Source: Blastocatellia bacterium (lineage in GTDB: Bacteria > Acidobacteriota > Blastocatellia > Pyrinomonadales > Pyrinomonadaceae). From it: 5,312 bases of DNA. Below are positions 1 through 5,310 of the stretch, one piece after another. The position numbers and the translations under genes are program-made. Below the pieces are notes generated by a model. It was not told the origin of the DNA and made no database searches. It saw only the letters and a list, made by a program, of their open reading frames with translations. Each line of letters opens with the position of its first letter. The stretch's first letter is position 1. The DNA is taken from NCBI GenBank assembly GCA_003488005.1, contig DNND01000102.1, positions 1,578 to 6,889 of the forward strand, written 5' to 3'.

Positions 1-1226
1 TCCACCAGGTCTCGCAGGTAAACGGGCGCGCCCAGGTTCGTCTGGGAGACGGCCACATCGCCAATCTCTTTTTCACTCTTGAATTCGCCTGAAGGATCGA
101 TCGAGAGGTTCTTTCCGGCAGCTTCCAGTTGACCACCGGCAAGCGTGATGTTGCGTGCGCCCAAAATATTGGACAGGTCAGACGTCTTTAACCCGTATGA
201 AGCAACGCGCTCTTGAGAATAGAGGAGAAACACTTTCTCCGGCAGAATGCCCGAGCGGGAAACTTTCGATGCTTGCGGAACGCTCTTGAGAGTCTTCTCG
301 ATGAGATCGGTGAAATCATCCATTTCCCGGTAGCTGTATTTGTCGCCGGCCACCGAGGCTAGCTTGGAGCGGGTTTCATTTGGATCTCGGATCACCACAG
401 GCTGCCAGCTGTCCGGGTGAAAATCCGAGGCCTGCAGACGGTCATTAATAAACTGCCGGGTGTAACCAAGCAAAGCTTCATCGCTCGCATAGGAGACGCC
501 ATCAACTCCGACAAAATCCGGTTCGACGATGACGTGCACATCAGTTGCTGCTTGCTTGTCCCTGAGGTAATCGACAAACAGATTGAGCGGTTCCTGCACT
601 ATGCGAGGGTTCACTGCTTGGGTGAGACCGATGACCATTGTGAAGCGCGTTCCGCCACTCGTTGTCTCATACTGTGCCCGGTGACGTGTGATCGCATCAC
701 TCACTGACTTAGCACGCAAAGCGATCGCCGTCTCGCTGATCTTCGGGCTGGCGACCGTGAGCATTAGTGCGGCTGTATCGCCAAAGTCCTTGATGAAATT
801 GACTGGACCGGCACCTTCCGGCAGGCCAGTGACAGTGCCGAGTTTGAGCGCGATGTCGTCGAGTTCCTTGCCGACCTGACTGCCCGGCATGTTCTCGTCC
901 AGATCTACATAGACGACTGAAACATTGGTGCGAGAGATCGAGCGAATCTTTTCCACTCGGGCATTCTGGGCGATCTTCTCTTCGACCTTCCTGGTAATCA
1001 GTTGCTCGACCTTTTCGCCTTTTGCTCCAGGCCAGACTGTGATGGCGACGGCGCTTTTGACCGGCGTGTCAGGGTCTTTGCGCTGGGGCATACTTCGGTA
1101 GCTGTAAAAGCCCCAGACACACACAGCGATCAACATGACCCAGGAGATGTGACGCTGTTCCACGAAGAAGCGCGAGATGTTGCGCTTGCTCTGGATAATC
1201 TGATTGTCGCTCTTACCGTGTGCCAT
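1..1226 (-). CDS. RND-family efflux permease, N-terminal part (3' end beyond window)
   Basis: This is the inner-membrane proton-driven pump of a tripartite efflux system. Reading the minus strand from ATG at 1226 gives 408 codons without a stop, so the gene runs off base 1; complete RND permeases are about 1000-1100 residues. Residues 18-26 (SRFFVEQRH) precede TM1 at about 27-46, followed by the family signature MPQRKDPDTP (46-55) and WPGAKGEKVEQLITRKVEEK (65-84), the usual start of the porter domain. A second porter strand, ALMLTVASP, is at 153-161. Residues about 180-295 do not match the ordinary AcrB layout and look like an insertion; the standard porter pattern returns at about 297-346 (KYSYREMDDF to the YSQERVASYGL stretch). 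An in-frame TGA lies seven codons upstream. A TTG four codons upstream is an alternative start, but ATG has a weak GGA seven bases ahead. The gene is last in the visible cluster, 248 bp after the adaptor. Substrate is unknown. Confidence 0.93.
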   Translation of the reverse strand, partial: MAHGKSDNQIIQSKRNISRFFVEQRHISWVMLIAVCVWGFYSYRSMPQRKDPDTPVKSAVAITVWPGAKGEKVEQLITRKVEEKIAQNARVEKIRSISRTNVSVVYVDLDENMPGSQVGKELDDIALKLGTVTGLPEGAGPVNFIKDFGDTAALMLTVASPKISETAIALRAKSVSDAITRHRAQYETTSGGTRFTMVIGLTQAVNPRIVQEPLNLFVDYLRDKQAATDVHVIVEPDFVGVDGVSYASDEALLGYTRQFINDRLQASDFHPDSWQPVVIRDPNETRSKLASVAGDKYSYREMDDFTDLIEKTLKSVPQASKVSRSGILPEKVFLLYSQERVASYGLKTSDLSNILGARNITLAGGQLEAAGKNLSIDPSGEFKSEKEIGDVAVSQTNLGAPVYLRDLV

Positions 1227-1228
1227 GG

Positions 1229-1240
1229 CTTTGTCCAAAG
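1229..1240. promoter_or_regulatory. Small dyad over the permease ribosome-binding region
   Basis: CTTTG-TC-CAAAG is a perfect 5-bp inverted repeat ending two bases before the permease ATG. It covers the only Shine-Dalgarno-like bases (GGA on the minus strand). It could be a small operator or, in RNA, a weak hairpin that masks initiation; a two-base loop is too tight for a stable RNA hairpin without opening the closing pair. It may also be chance. Confidence 0.25.
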
Positions 1241-1265
1241 TCGCTCAGCCTTGTAGACAAGTTCT

Positions 1266-1463
1266 TCTTCGTCGCAGAGCGACGGCTGAATTTAGCTCGG
1301 CCTTTCAAGGCCGGGATCGAAGAGGCAATTCCGGTTACGTCGCGTCAGCGACGATTGAGTGAATGATTCAGCCGTCGCTGACGCGACGATGGTTGTCGTT
1401 GCTGCCACTGATCCCGGTCTTGAAAGGCCGGGCTACATTCAAACCGCCGCTACGCGGCGAAGA
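1266..1463. repeat. Nested inverted repeat filling the adaptor-permease gap
   Basis: Almost the whole 248-bp gap is one symmetric structure. Outer arms 1266-1317 and 1411-1463 are inverted copies, 44 of 53 aligned positions identical by hand with one gap. Each arm carries two small hairpins: CGTCGC-AGA-GCGACG (1270-1284) opposite CGCCGC-TAC-GCGGCG (1445-1459), and CGGCCTT-TC-AAGGCCG (1298-1313) opposite CCGGTCTT-GA-AAGGCCGG (1414-1431). Where the arms differ inside stems, pairing is kept (T-A becomes C-G, or a G-T wobble). An inner perfect 16-bp pair sits at 1338-1353 and 1373-1388. No ORF or transposase is present, and no T-run follows the hairpins on the minus strand, so it is not a standard terminator. 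Most likely a non-autonomous palindromic intergenic element (REP/BIME or MITE-like). Confidence 0.8.
1338..1388. repeat. Central perfect 16-bp inverted pair (cruciform-capable)
   Basis: CGTCGCGTCAGCGACG at 1338-1353 is the exact reverse complement of CGTCGCTGACGCGACG at 1373-1388, with a 19-base spacer. Each arm is also a hairpin by itself (6-bp stem CGTCGC/GCGACG, 4-base loop). The region can therefore switch between one long stem and two short ones. Read on the minus strand, the right arm runs on as GCGACGGCTGAAT, the same wording as the outer left arm at 1279-1290, so it is a further copy of the same hairpin module. Confidence 0.85.
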
Positions 1464-1474
1464 CAAATCTGGAA

Positions 1475-2773
1475 TCAAGGAATCACTTTCACCGCGTCAC
1501 CATCCCTAACCAGAGTGACGCCTGTCGTGATGACGCGGTCGCCCTCCTTCACTCCCTCGGTCACGGCAATCGTGTTGCCGTAAGTTTCGCCCAGTTTCAC
1601 ATCGCGAACTCTTGCGATCTGGCGTCCGCCTTGCTCCAGCAAAAAGAAAATGGCATAGCCGTTTGGGTCGGTCGGGGATTTTACGATCGCATTCAACGGC
1701 ACGACCGGCTGCGCTTGCACAGCCTCCGACCGTCCCACTCTGAGCGAGACGATCATGCCTGGTCGGAGCAGACCTTTCGGGTTCGGGATTGTGACCTCGA
1801 CATTAAAGACCCTGCTCTTGGGATCGGCGGCGGGAAATACAGAAGTGATCTGCCCGTCGAATTCCGTGCCGGGCATGGTTTCAGTCTCAACACTCAACCT
1901 ACTTCCCAATTTCATTTCCGGCACTGCGATGTCGGCTACGCCGAAAGCCGCTTTGACTGAAGATGTGTCCGCGACTACGAAACCTGTCTTGCCGGGTGAG
2001 ACCAATGTCCCTCTCTCGACGGATTTTTGCAGCACAAATCCATTCAACGGTGCCCTGAGCGCGGTGTCCTGGAGGGGAATGGACTTCTCATGCACGACGG
2101 CTTGCGCCCCGGTTGACCTGGCCTTTATTACTTCGATCTGAGACCTAGCGGAATTGGCTCTGGCTTGGACCATGCCAACCTGCGAGCGGGCAGCGGCGAC
2201 CTTGGCAGTCGTCTGTTCGAGCTGTGCCTTTGCCGCATCGTAATTGGCTTTGGTCAGGCTCTGGCTGGCAAACAGGTTTTGAGCGCGGTCAAAATCCAGT
2301 TTTGCTTTTTCATAAGCTGCCTCAGAATCGGCGAGTTGAGCCTTGCTCGATTCGATAGCGGAAAGCGCTTCCTGATACTGAGCCTTGCTGGCGTCAATAG
2401 CCGATCTCTCCTCCGCGGCCTTGGATTCGGCTTCTTTGACTTTGAGCTGATATTCGCTCTGGCGCACGCGCGCAAGCACCGCTCCCGCGACAATTGCATC
2501 GCCTTCCTGGAGGTCACGCAGTTGGCCGTCGACGCCACGCACCTTCTGCAGCGCTTCAACGTAGCCGTCCACCTTGAAAGCCAGTTCCACCTGGGTGCGC
2601 GGAATAATCGTCGCTGAATACCGAGCTCCGCTGTTGGCAGCATGCAGCTCTACTGTCGCGACTTTTACGGGTACTGGAAATGTTTGTACTTGCTTGGACT
2701 GGCAAGCCAACAGCAGGGTCAGGAGGAGGAGAGTTCCTCCGAGCAGGCACGCCTTGAATGTTCTCTTCTTCAT
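1475..2773 (-). CDS. RND efflux periplasmic adaptor (HlyD/AcrA family lipoprotein)
   Basis: This 432-residue membrane-fusion protein links the permease to the TolC-like duct. Residues 1-23 are a lipoprotein signal peptide: basic MKKR, a leucine-rich core, lipobox LLAC with Cys24 as the predicted lipidated residue, so it should be anchored by lipid in the inner membrane facing the periplasm. The first half of the lipoyl domain spans about 62-104, a long Ala/Gln/Lys/Glu-rich coiled-coil hairpin about 105-230, and the second lipoyl half about 236-262 (LRAPLNGFVLQKSVERGTLV). The beta-barrel runs about 272-348 and ends in the family signature LLRPGM (335-340). A membrane-proximal domain follows to the end, with VKEGDRVITTGV at 408-419. 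Length is a little above the usual 370-400, partly from a loop at about 78-92. The ATG at 2773 gives an intact signal peptide; the ribosome-binding site is weak (GGCGAG). Both flanks are repeat-filled gaps. Confidence 0.96.
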   Translation of the reverse strand: MKKRTFKACLLGGTLLLLTLLLACQSKQVQTFPVPVKVATVELHAANSGARYSATIIPRTQVELAFKVDGYVEALQKVRGVDGQLRDLQEGDAIVAGAVLARVRQSEYQLKVKEAESKAAEERSAIDASKAQYQEALSAIESSKAQLADSEAAYEKAKLDFDRAQNLFASQSLTKANYDAAKAQLEQTTAKVAAARSQVGMVQARANSARSQIEVIKARSTGAQAVVHEKSIPLQDTALRAPLNGFVLQKSVERGTLVSPGKTGFVVADTSSVKAAFGVADIAVPEMKLGSRLSVETETMPGTEFDGQITSVFPAADPKSRVFNVEVTIPNPKGLLRPGMIVSLRVGRSEAVQAQPVVPLNAIVKSPTDPNGYAIFFLLEQGGRQIARVRDVKLGETYGNTIAVTEGVKEGDRVITTGVTLVRDGDAVKVIP

Positions 2774-2800
2774 CTGGTCTCGCCGATCGCTTTTCGTATT

Positions 2801-3039
2801 CAGCCTGCGGAGCGGGCGTCAGCATAAAGCCTGGGGCGTGAGCCCCAGGAGCAAGTCATGGAAGCATCACAGCCCGCATTAGCGGGCGACGGCCGATCCC
2901 CAAACCTCACTACCATTGAGTTGATAACCATCCGATCCTCTGCCGCCCGCTCCGCGGGCTTTGATTTATTCGGCTGCCAACCTGGGGTTCCGCTTCGCTT
3001 CACCCTAGGCTTTATGCTTCCACCTGCTCCGCAGGTTGG
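2801..3039. repeat. Symmetric four-hairpin repeat array in the TolC-adaptor gap
   Basis: The 323-bp gap holds a nested inverted repeat with no credible ORF. A hairpin module related to AGCCYGC-nnn-AGCGGGCG occurs four times: forward at about 2801-2820 and 2867-2889, reverse at about 2941-2964 and 3019-3039. The outer copies are each joined to AGCATAAAGCCT, present exactly at 2821-2832 and inverted at 3007-3018, and to CCTGCGGAGC (2804-2813) inverted exactly at 3026-3035. Next to the linker each side has a second hairpin: a perfect 8-bp stem at 2830-2849 on the left, and CCTGGGGT/ACCCTAGG (2981-2988 with 3002-3009, one G-T wobble) on the right, with a longer loop. The unpaired centre is about 2895-2935. 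Stretches 2774-2800 and 3040-3096 show nothing beyond leader sequence. Confidence 0.8.
2830..2849. repeat. Perfect 8-bp stem hairpin within the gap repeat
   Basis: CCTGGGGC-GTGA-GCCCCAGG is a perfect stem with a GTGA tetraloop (a GNRA loop on the + strand, TCAC on the minus strand). It lies 57-76 bases upstream of the adaptor start codon. It is probably the most stable single hairpin in the adaptor leader. No T-run follows on the minus strand, so intrinsic termination is unlikely; pausing or mRNA stabilisation is possible. Confidence 0.75.
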
Positions 3040-3096
3040 TTGCATTTCTTCATCGGACTTTAGAGACCCCACCCCACGGACTTCACTCCCACTCTT

Positions 3097-4458
3097 TCAC
3101 TTGTCTTGGCCCAGCGCTTTTTCCAATTCGCCTTTTGCGGTCCAGAAGGACAGCAAGGCTTGTTGATATTGATTGTTTGCATCTGCCAACTTAGCTTGAG
3201 ACTGCAGTACTTCCGTTAACAGAGCAGCCTCGAATCGATACCTGCCCTGAGTGACGCGCAGAGCTTCGCGCTCAGCGTCCTGATTGAGGCGGGCGACTCG
3301 CAGCGCCTGTTGGGTTTGTTGTAAGCGGCGAAACTTATCGCCGACCTCAATGACGATTTGGTCTTCCGTTTCCTGCAAGGCATTCTCGGCCTGCTCGATT
3401 GTCTTGCTCTTCTCCGCCAGTTGACGTTTCTTACGGCCCCAGTCGAAGGGCTCCCAACTCATCACGACTCCAACGGACGCAATATTTCTTGGTACTACTT
3501 CGTCAAAGTTTCGCAGGCTCAATGAGGTGAACCCCACGCTCACATCAGGGATGTACTCCGACTTCTTCAAACGTTTATCAAGCTTAGCTTGCTCGATCTT
3601 GAGCCGCGCAACGCTCGGTTCAGGCCGCTGCTCCAGTGCACGACGGCGCGAGGCTGAAATGTCGTACTCTAGGATTGTCGCCTCAGCGACAGGACCAACG
3701 CTGAAGTCCGTGAGCACATCTCGCCCCAGGAGCTTGTTCATTTGCTCTTTCTGCGTCGACAGACGATTAGTCAGATCGAGAGCTTCGTATTCCGCCTTCG
3801 CTAATCGAGTTTGAACCTGCAAGTGATCGGACTTCAGGACAACTTGTTGCAGCACGAACTCGCCCGTTACGCGATCGAGTTCGCGGTACGATTTAACTTC
3901 GTCACGCACATTTTCCAACGCACTTTCACTTTGCAGTATTCCGTAGTAGGTCTGCTTGACGTTGTTGATGAGTGACTGCTCCTGCGAACGGAACTTCTGT
4001 TGGTCCTCGTCGCGAGCCAACTTCGCCGAATCGATAGCGAGGCCGATGCGGTACTGCTGCGAAATCGGTTGCAGTACCTGAGCAGCGAATATCGCCGTTG
4101 GCCGTCTGGGCGTGCTCAGTGAGAAGAATGGTCCTATCCCAGGAAAGACACCGGTGAAGGGACTGGTCAGGCTAGTTTCGTGTTTGACCATGTCTTGCGA
4201 GACCAGCGTGTACAAATGTGTGGATGGAAGACGCGATGTGCGTATGCTTCGAATTTGTTCTTCGCCCTTTTCGACGTTAAGGCGCGCATTTTTGAGGGAA
4301 CGATTGTTTCGGAGGGCGATATTTATGGCCTGATCAAGAGTCAATACCTCAGCCGCAGTTGGAGCGCTTTGTTGACACCACCCAGCTAACGGCATGGCCA
4401 GCAACAAAGGCAGAGCCGCAAAATAATTCTTTAAGTTGTGCAGAGTCTTGCTTCTCAT
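3097..4458 (-). CDS. TolC-family outer-membrane efflux protein
   Basis: This 453-residue protein should form the trimeric outer-membrane channel and periplasmic alpha-barrel of the efflux complex. A secretion signal covers about residues 1-29 (basic start, hydrophobic FAALPLLLAMPLAG, cleavage near WCQQ); no true lipobox is seen, so it is probably not lipidated. The first OEP repeat opens with LTLDQAINIALRNNRSLKNA (39-58), typical of the family. The second repeat runs from about 270, with IPDVSVGF (303-310) as a beta-strand and SWEPFDWGRKK (334-344) as the conserved turn into the long helices. It ends with the helix ALLTEVLQSQAKLADANNQY (412-431). Length is normal for the family. The ATG at 4458 has a TGA immediately before it, and no other start would keep the signal peptide. 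The nearest purine-rich stretch (AGGAAAGAAGAAG) is 16 or more bases upstream, so translation initiation looks weak or unusual. It is the first gene of the efflux cluster. Confidence 0.95.
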   Translation of the reverse strand: MRSKTLHNLKNYFAALPLLLAMPLAGWCQQSAPTAAEVLTLDQAINIALRNNRSLKNARLNVEKGEEQIRSIRTSRLPSTHLYTLVSQDMVKHETSLTSPFTGVFPGIGPFFSLSTPRRPTAIFAAQVLQPISQQYRIGLAIDSAKLARDEDQQKFRSQEQSLINNVKQTYYGILQSESALENVRDEVKSYRELDRVTGEFVLQQVVLKSDHLQVQTRLAKAEYEALDLTNRLSTQKEQMNKLLGRDVLTDFSVGPVAEATILEYDISASRRRALEQRPEPSVARLKIEQAKLDKRLKKSEYIPDVSVGFTSLSLRNFDEVVPRNIASVGVVMSWEPFDWGRKKRQLAEKSKTIEQAENALQETEDQIVIEVGDKFRRLQQTQQALRVARLNQDAEREALRVTQGRYRFEAALLTEVLQSQAKLADANNQYQQALLSFWTAKGELEKALGQDK

Positions 4459-4497
4459 TCAGTCAGTCAGAAGACTTCTTCTTTCCTGACAGGCCGA

Positions 4498-4513
4498 TGC
4501 AATGACTCGGCCA
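4498..4513 (-). promoter_or_regulatory. Candidate sigma-54 (-24/-12) promoter for the efflux cluster
   Basis: The minus strand reads TGGCCGAGTCATTGCA. Against the established sigma-54 consensus TGGCACG-N4-TTGCW it matches TGGC and TTGCA, 9 of 12 defined positions, including the invariant GG and GC with exactly 10 bases between them. The base before TGG is C, as the consensus prefers. Placing the C of GC at -12 puts the start of transcription near 4487 and leaves a leader of about 29 bases before the TolC-like ATG. A convincing sigma-70 -35/-10 pair was not found in the same stretch. A match of this kind can arise by chance, so this is a candidate only. Confidence 0.5.
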
Positions 4514-4544
4514 GGGCCAGCACAGCTATTTCAGTAGAGAAGGC

Positions 4545-4594
4545 GGGACTTTCAGTCTGCAAGTGCCCTTAACCTGATGAAAGTGCCGGTTAAT
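4545..4594. promoter_or_regulatory. Phased repeat cluster upstream of the promoter (possible activator site)
   Basis: AAGTGCC occurs at 4561-4567 and 4581-4587, exactly 20 bases apart, each followed within one or two bases by TTAA. The same stretch contains the inverted pair TTAACC (4569-4574) and GGTTAA (4588-4593) with 13 bases between. GGGACTTTCA (4545-4554) is a 9-of-10 inverted match to TGAAAGTGCC (4578-4587). Relative to a start at 4487 the TTAACC/GGTTAA pair lies at about -83 to -107, the usual distance for an enhancer-binding activator of a sigma-54 promoter. No cognate regulator gene is in the window. Confidence 0.4.
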
Positions 4595-4618
4595 TCTTAG
4601 AGAACCGCTTAGGCACCT

Positions 4619-4638
4619 CCGGCAAATTCGGCAAGATT
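4619..4638. repeat. Short direct repeat, copy 1, downstream of the small membrane protein gene
   Basis: CCGGCAAATTCGGCAAGATT shares 17 of 20 positions with 5239-5258 on the other side of the small gene. On the minus strand each copy is a tandem doublet of a TTGCCG-type unit. It begins 21 bases after the stop codon of the upstream gene, with no T-run, so it is not an evident terminator. Confidence 0.5.
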
Positions 4639-4658
4639 CCCTTTAATGCCTCGCACGC

Positions 4659-5102
4659 TTAGGCAAGGAGATCGCTTTCTAATTCATTGCGGCAAACTTC
4701 GCTAAAATCTCGTAAGGGATCCACGCCGCCGTCATGCATCATCGCCTGCAATTCAGTGGGCGTCTTAATGGGCTGGAAGTAGGTGTCGGTGATAAGTATG
4801 GCAATACTAGAGGCGCTGTCGATCACTTTGTTAGAGGACAGAACGCGCATTCTGCTGACGAGTGAGTAAATGCCAACCAGGCGGGATACATCCAGCGTGT
4901 CATGAACCAGCGCGTCTGCGTAAGTTCTCGACGCTTCATCAATGAACTGCTTGTAGAGTTCTTGCCGTGTCGATTTACTGTTCGCAAGCCGCTGAGCCTT
5001 CATCTGCGCGTGCAGGGTGGTCCATGAGCTTGCGAATGAGGTTAATCCGCCGAGCCCTGCGCCAGCTAGAGCAGCAATAGCGGTAAGGTATCCTACGTTC
5101 AT
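4659..5102 (-). CDS. Conserved-looking small membrane-anchored protein of unknown function
   Basis: The predicted product has 147 residues. Residues 4-27 (GYLTAIAALAGAGLGGLTSF and on) form one hydrophobic Gly/Ala-rich segment, after which a basic helical stretch (HAQMKAQRLANSKSTRQELY, 31-50) suggests a soluble domain on the cytoplasmic side. The rest is mostly helical and acidic, with YKQFIDEASRTYADALVHD (50-68), a hydrophobic LVGIYSLVSRMRVLSS (75-90), and VDPLRDFSEVCRNEL (127-141) near the end. I recognise the general pattern from unannotated bacterial proteins but know no function, and cannot confirm this without a search. I chose ATG at 5102 over an in-frame TTG at 5132 because it has AGAGG just upstream (close, two bases from ATG) and starts directly at the membrane segment. 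The gene is 200 bp upstream of the TolC-like gene on the same strand; the promoter candidate between them suggests separate transcription. Confidence 0.82.
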   Translation of the reverse strand: MNVGYLTAIAALAGAGLGGLTSFASSWTTLHAQMKAQRLANSKSTRQELYKQFIDEASRTYADALVHDTLDVSRLVGIYSLVSRMRVLSSNKVIDSASSIAILITDTYFQPIKTPTELQAMMHDGGVDPLRDFSEVCRNELESDLLA

Positions 5103-5238
5103 CGCCTCTGACACAGGCAAGAGACCTGCCAATGTCGAACATGAGGATTGCGAGAGTAAGTGACGCGCAACCGAGTCTGATCAAGTCAGTCACTCCCTAG
5201 AGTGTCGGAACGACTTCCCGGCATCACTTCAATCCTGC

Positions 5239-5258
5239 CCGGCAATTCCGGCAAGAAT
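5239..5258. repeat. Short direct repeat, copy 2, upstream of the small membrane protein gene
   Basis: CCGGCAATTCCGGCAAGAAT matches 4619-4638 at 17 of 20 positions in the same orientation. Its core GGCAATTCCGG also occurs at 1324-1334 inside the adaptor-permease gap repeat, so the wording is probably part of a dispersed intergenic repeat vocabulary in this genome. Confidence 0.5.
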
Positions 5259-5289
5259 GTTGTGACTACTCCGTGTCATGAAGTCAGTA

Positions 5290-5310
5290 CCACCGCGCGG
5301 TAGCGGGTGG
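5290..5310. repeat. GC-rich hairpin at the window edge, probably another intergenic repeat
   Basis: CCACC (5290-5294) pairs with GGTGG (5306-5310) and CGC (5296-5298) with GCG (5303-5305), closing on GGTA with one bulged G. The build, a GC stem around a short loop containing TA, resembles the hairpin modules in the other two gaps. The element is next to the window end and may continue beyond it. Confidence 0.5.

Noticed and set aside
1..1226. Permease as a pseudogene or truncated gene
   Set aside because: The frame is open without interruption to base 1, so the truncation is from the window edge and not from the genome.
1631..2141. Two overlapping + strand open frames of 109 and 128 codons
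   Set aside because: Both are shadows of the adaptor gene on the opposite strand; no ribosome-binding site or recognisable domain supports them.
2165..2617. 150-codon open frame on the + strand
   Set aside because: It lies entirely antisense to the well-supported adaptor gene, has no family features, and is Leu/Arg/Phe-rich as expected from the complement of a coiled-coil coding region.
2821..2837. AGCATAAAGCCTGGGG resembles the lac/plasmid-vector wording
   Set aside because: The similarity is short, and the sequence is explained by the inverted repeat, whose other arm at 3007-3018 carries the same 12 bases.
2945..2970. GCCCGC-TCC-GCGGGC followed by TTTGATTTATT as a + strand terminator
   Set aside because: The T-tract is broken and no + strand gene precedes it; the hairpin is one of four copies of the repeat module.
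2801..3039. CRISPR-like array of repeated hairpins
   Set aside because: Copies are in both orientations, of unequal spacing and imperfect sequence, with no uniform spacers or cas genes.
5103..5132. TTG start at 5132 adding ten residues to the small membrane protein
   Set aside because: ATG at 5102 has a Shine-Dalgarno-like AGAGG and begins at the membrane segment; the extension adds no recognisable feature. Not fully excluded.
4975..5193. 72-codon minus-strand frame starting at GTG 5193
   Set aside because: It overlaps the small membrane protein in another frame; its second half is rich in Arg and Cys, typical of an out-of-frame reading.
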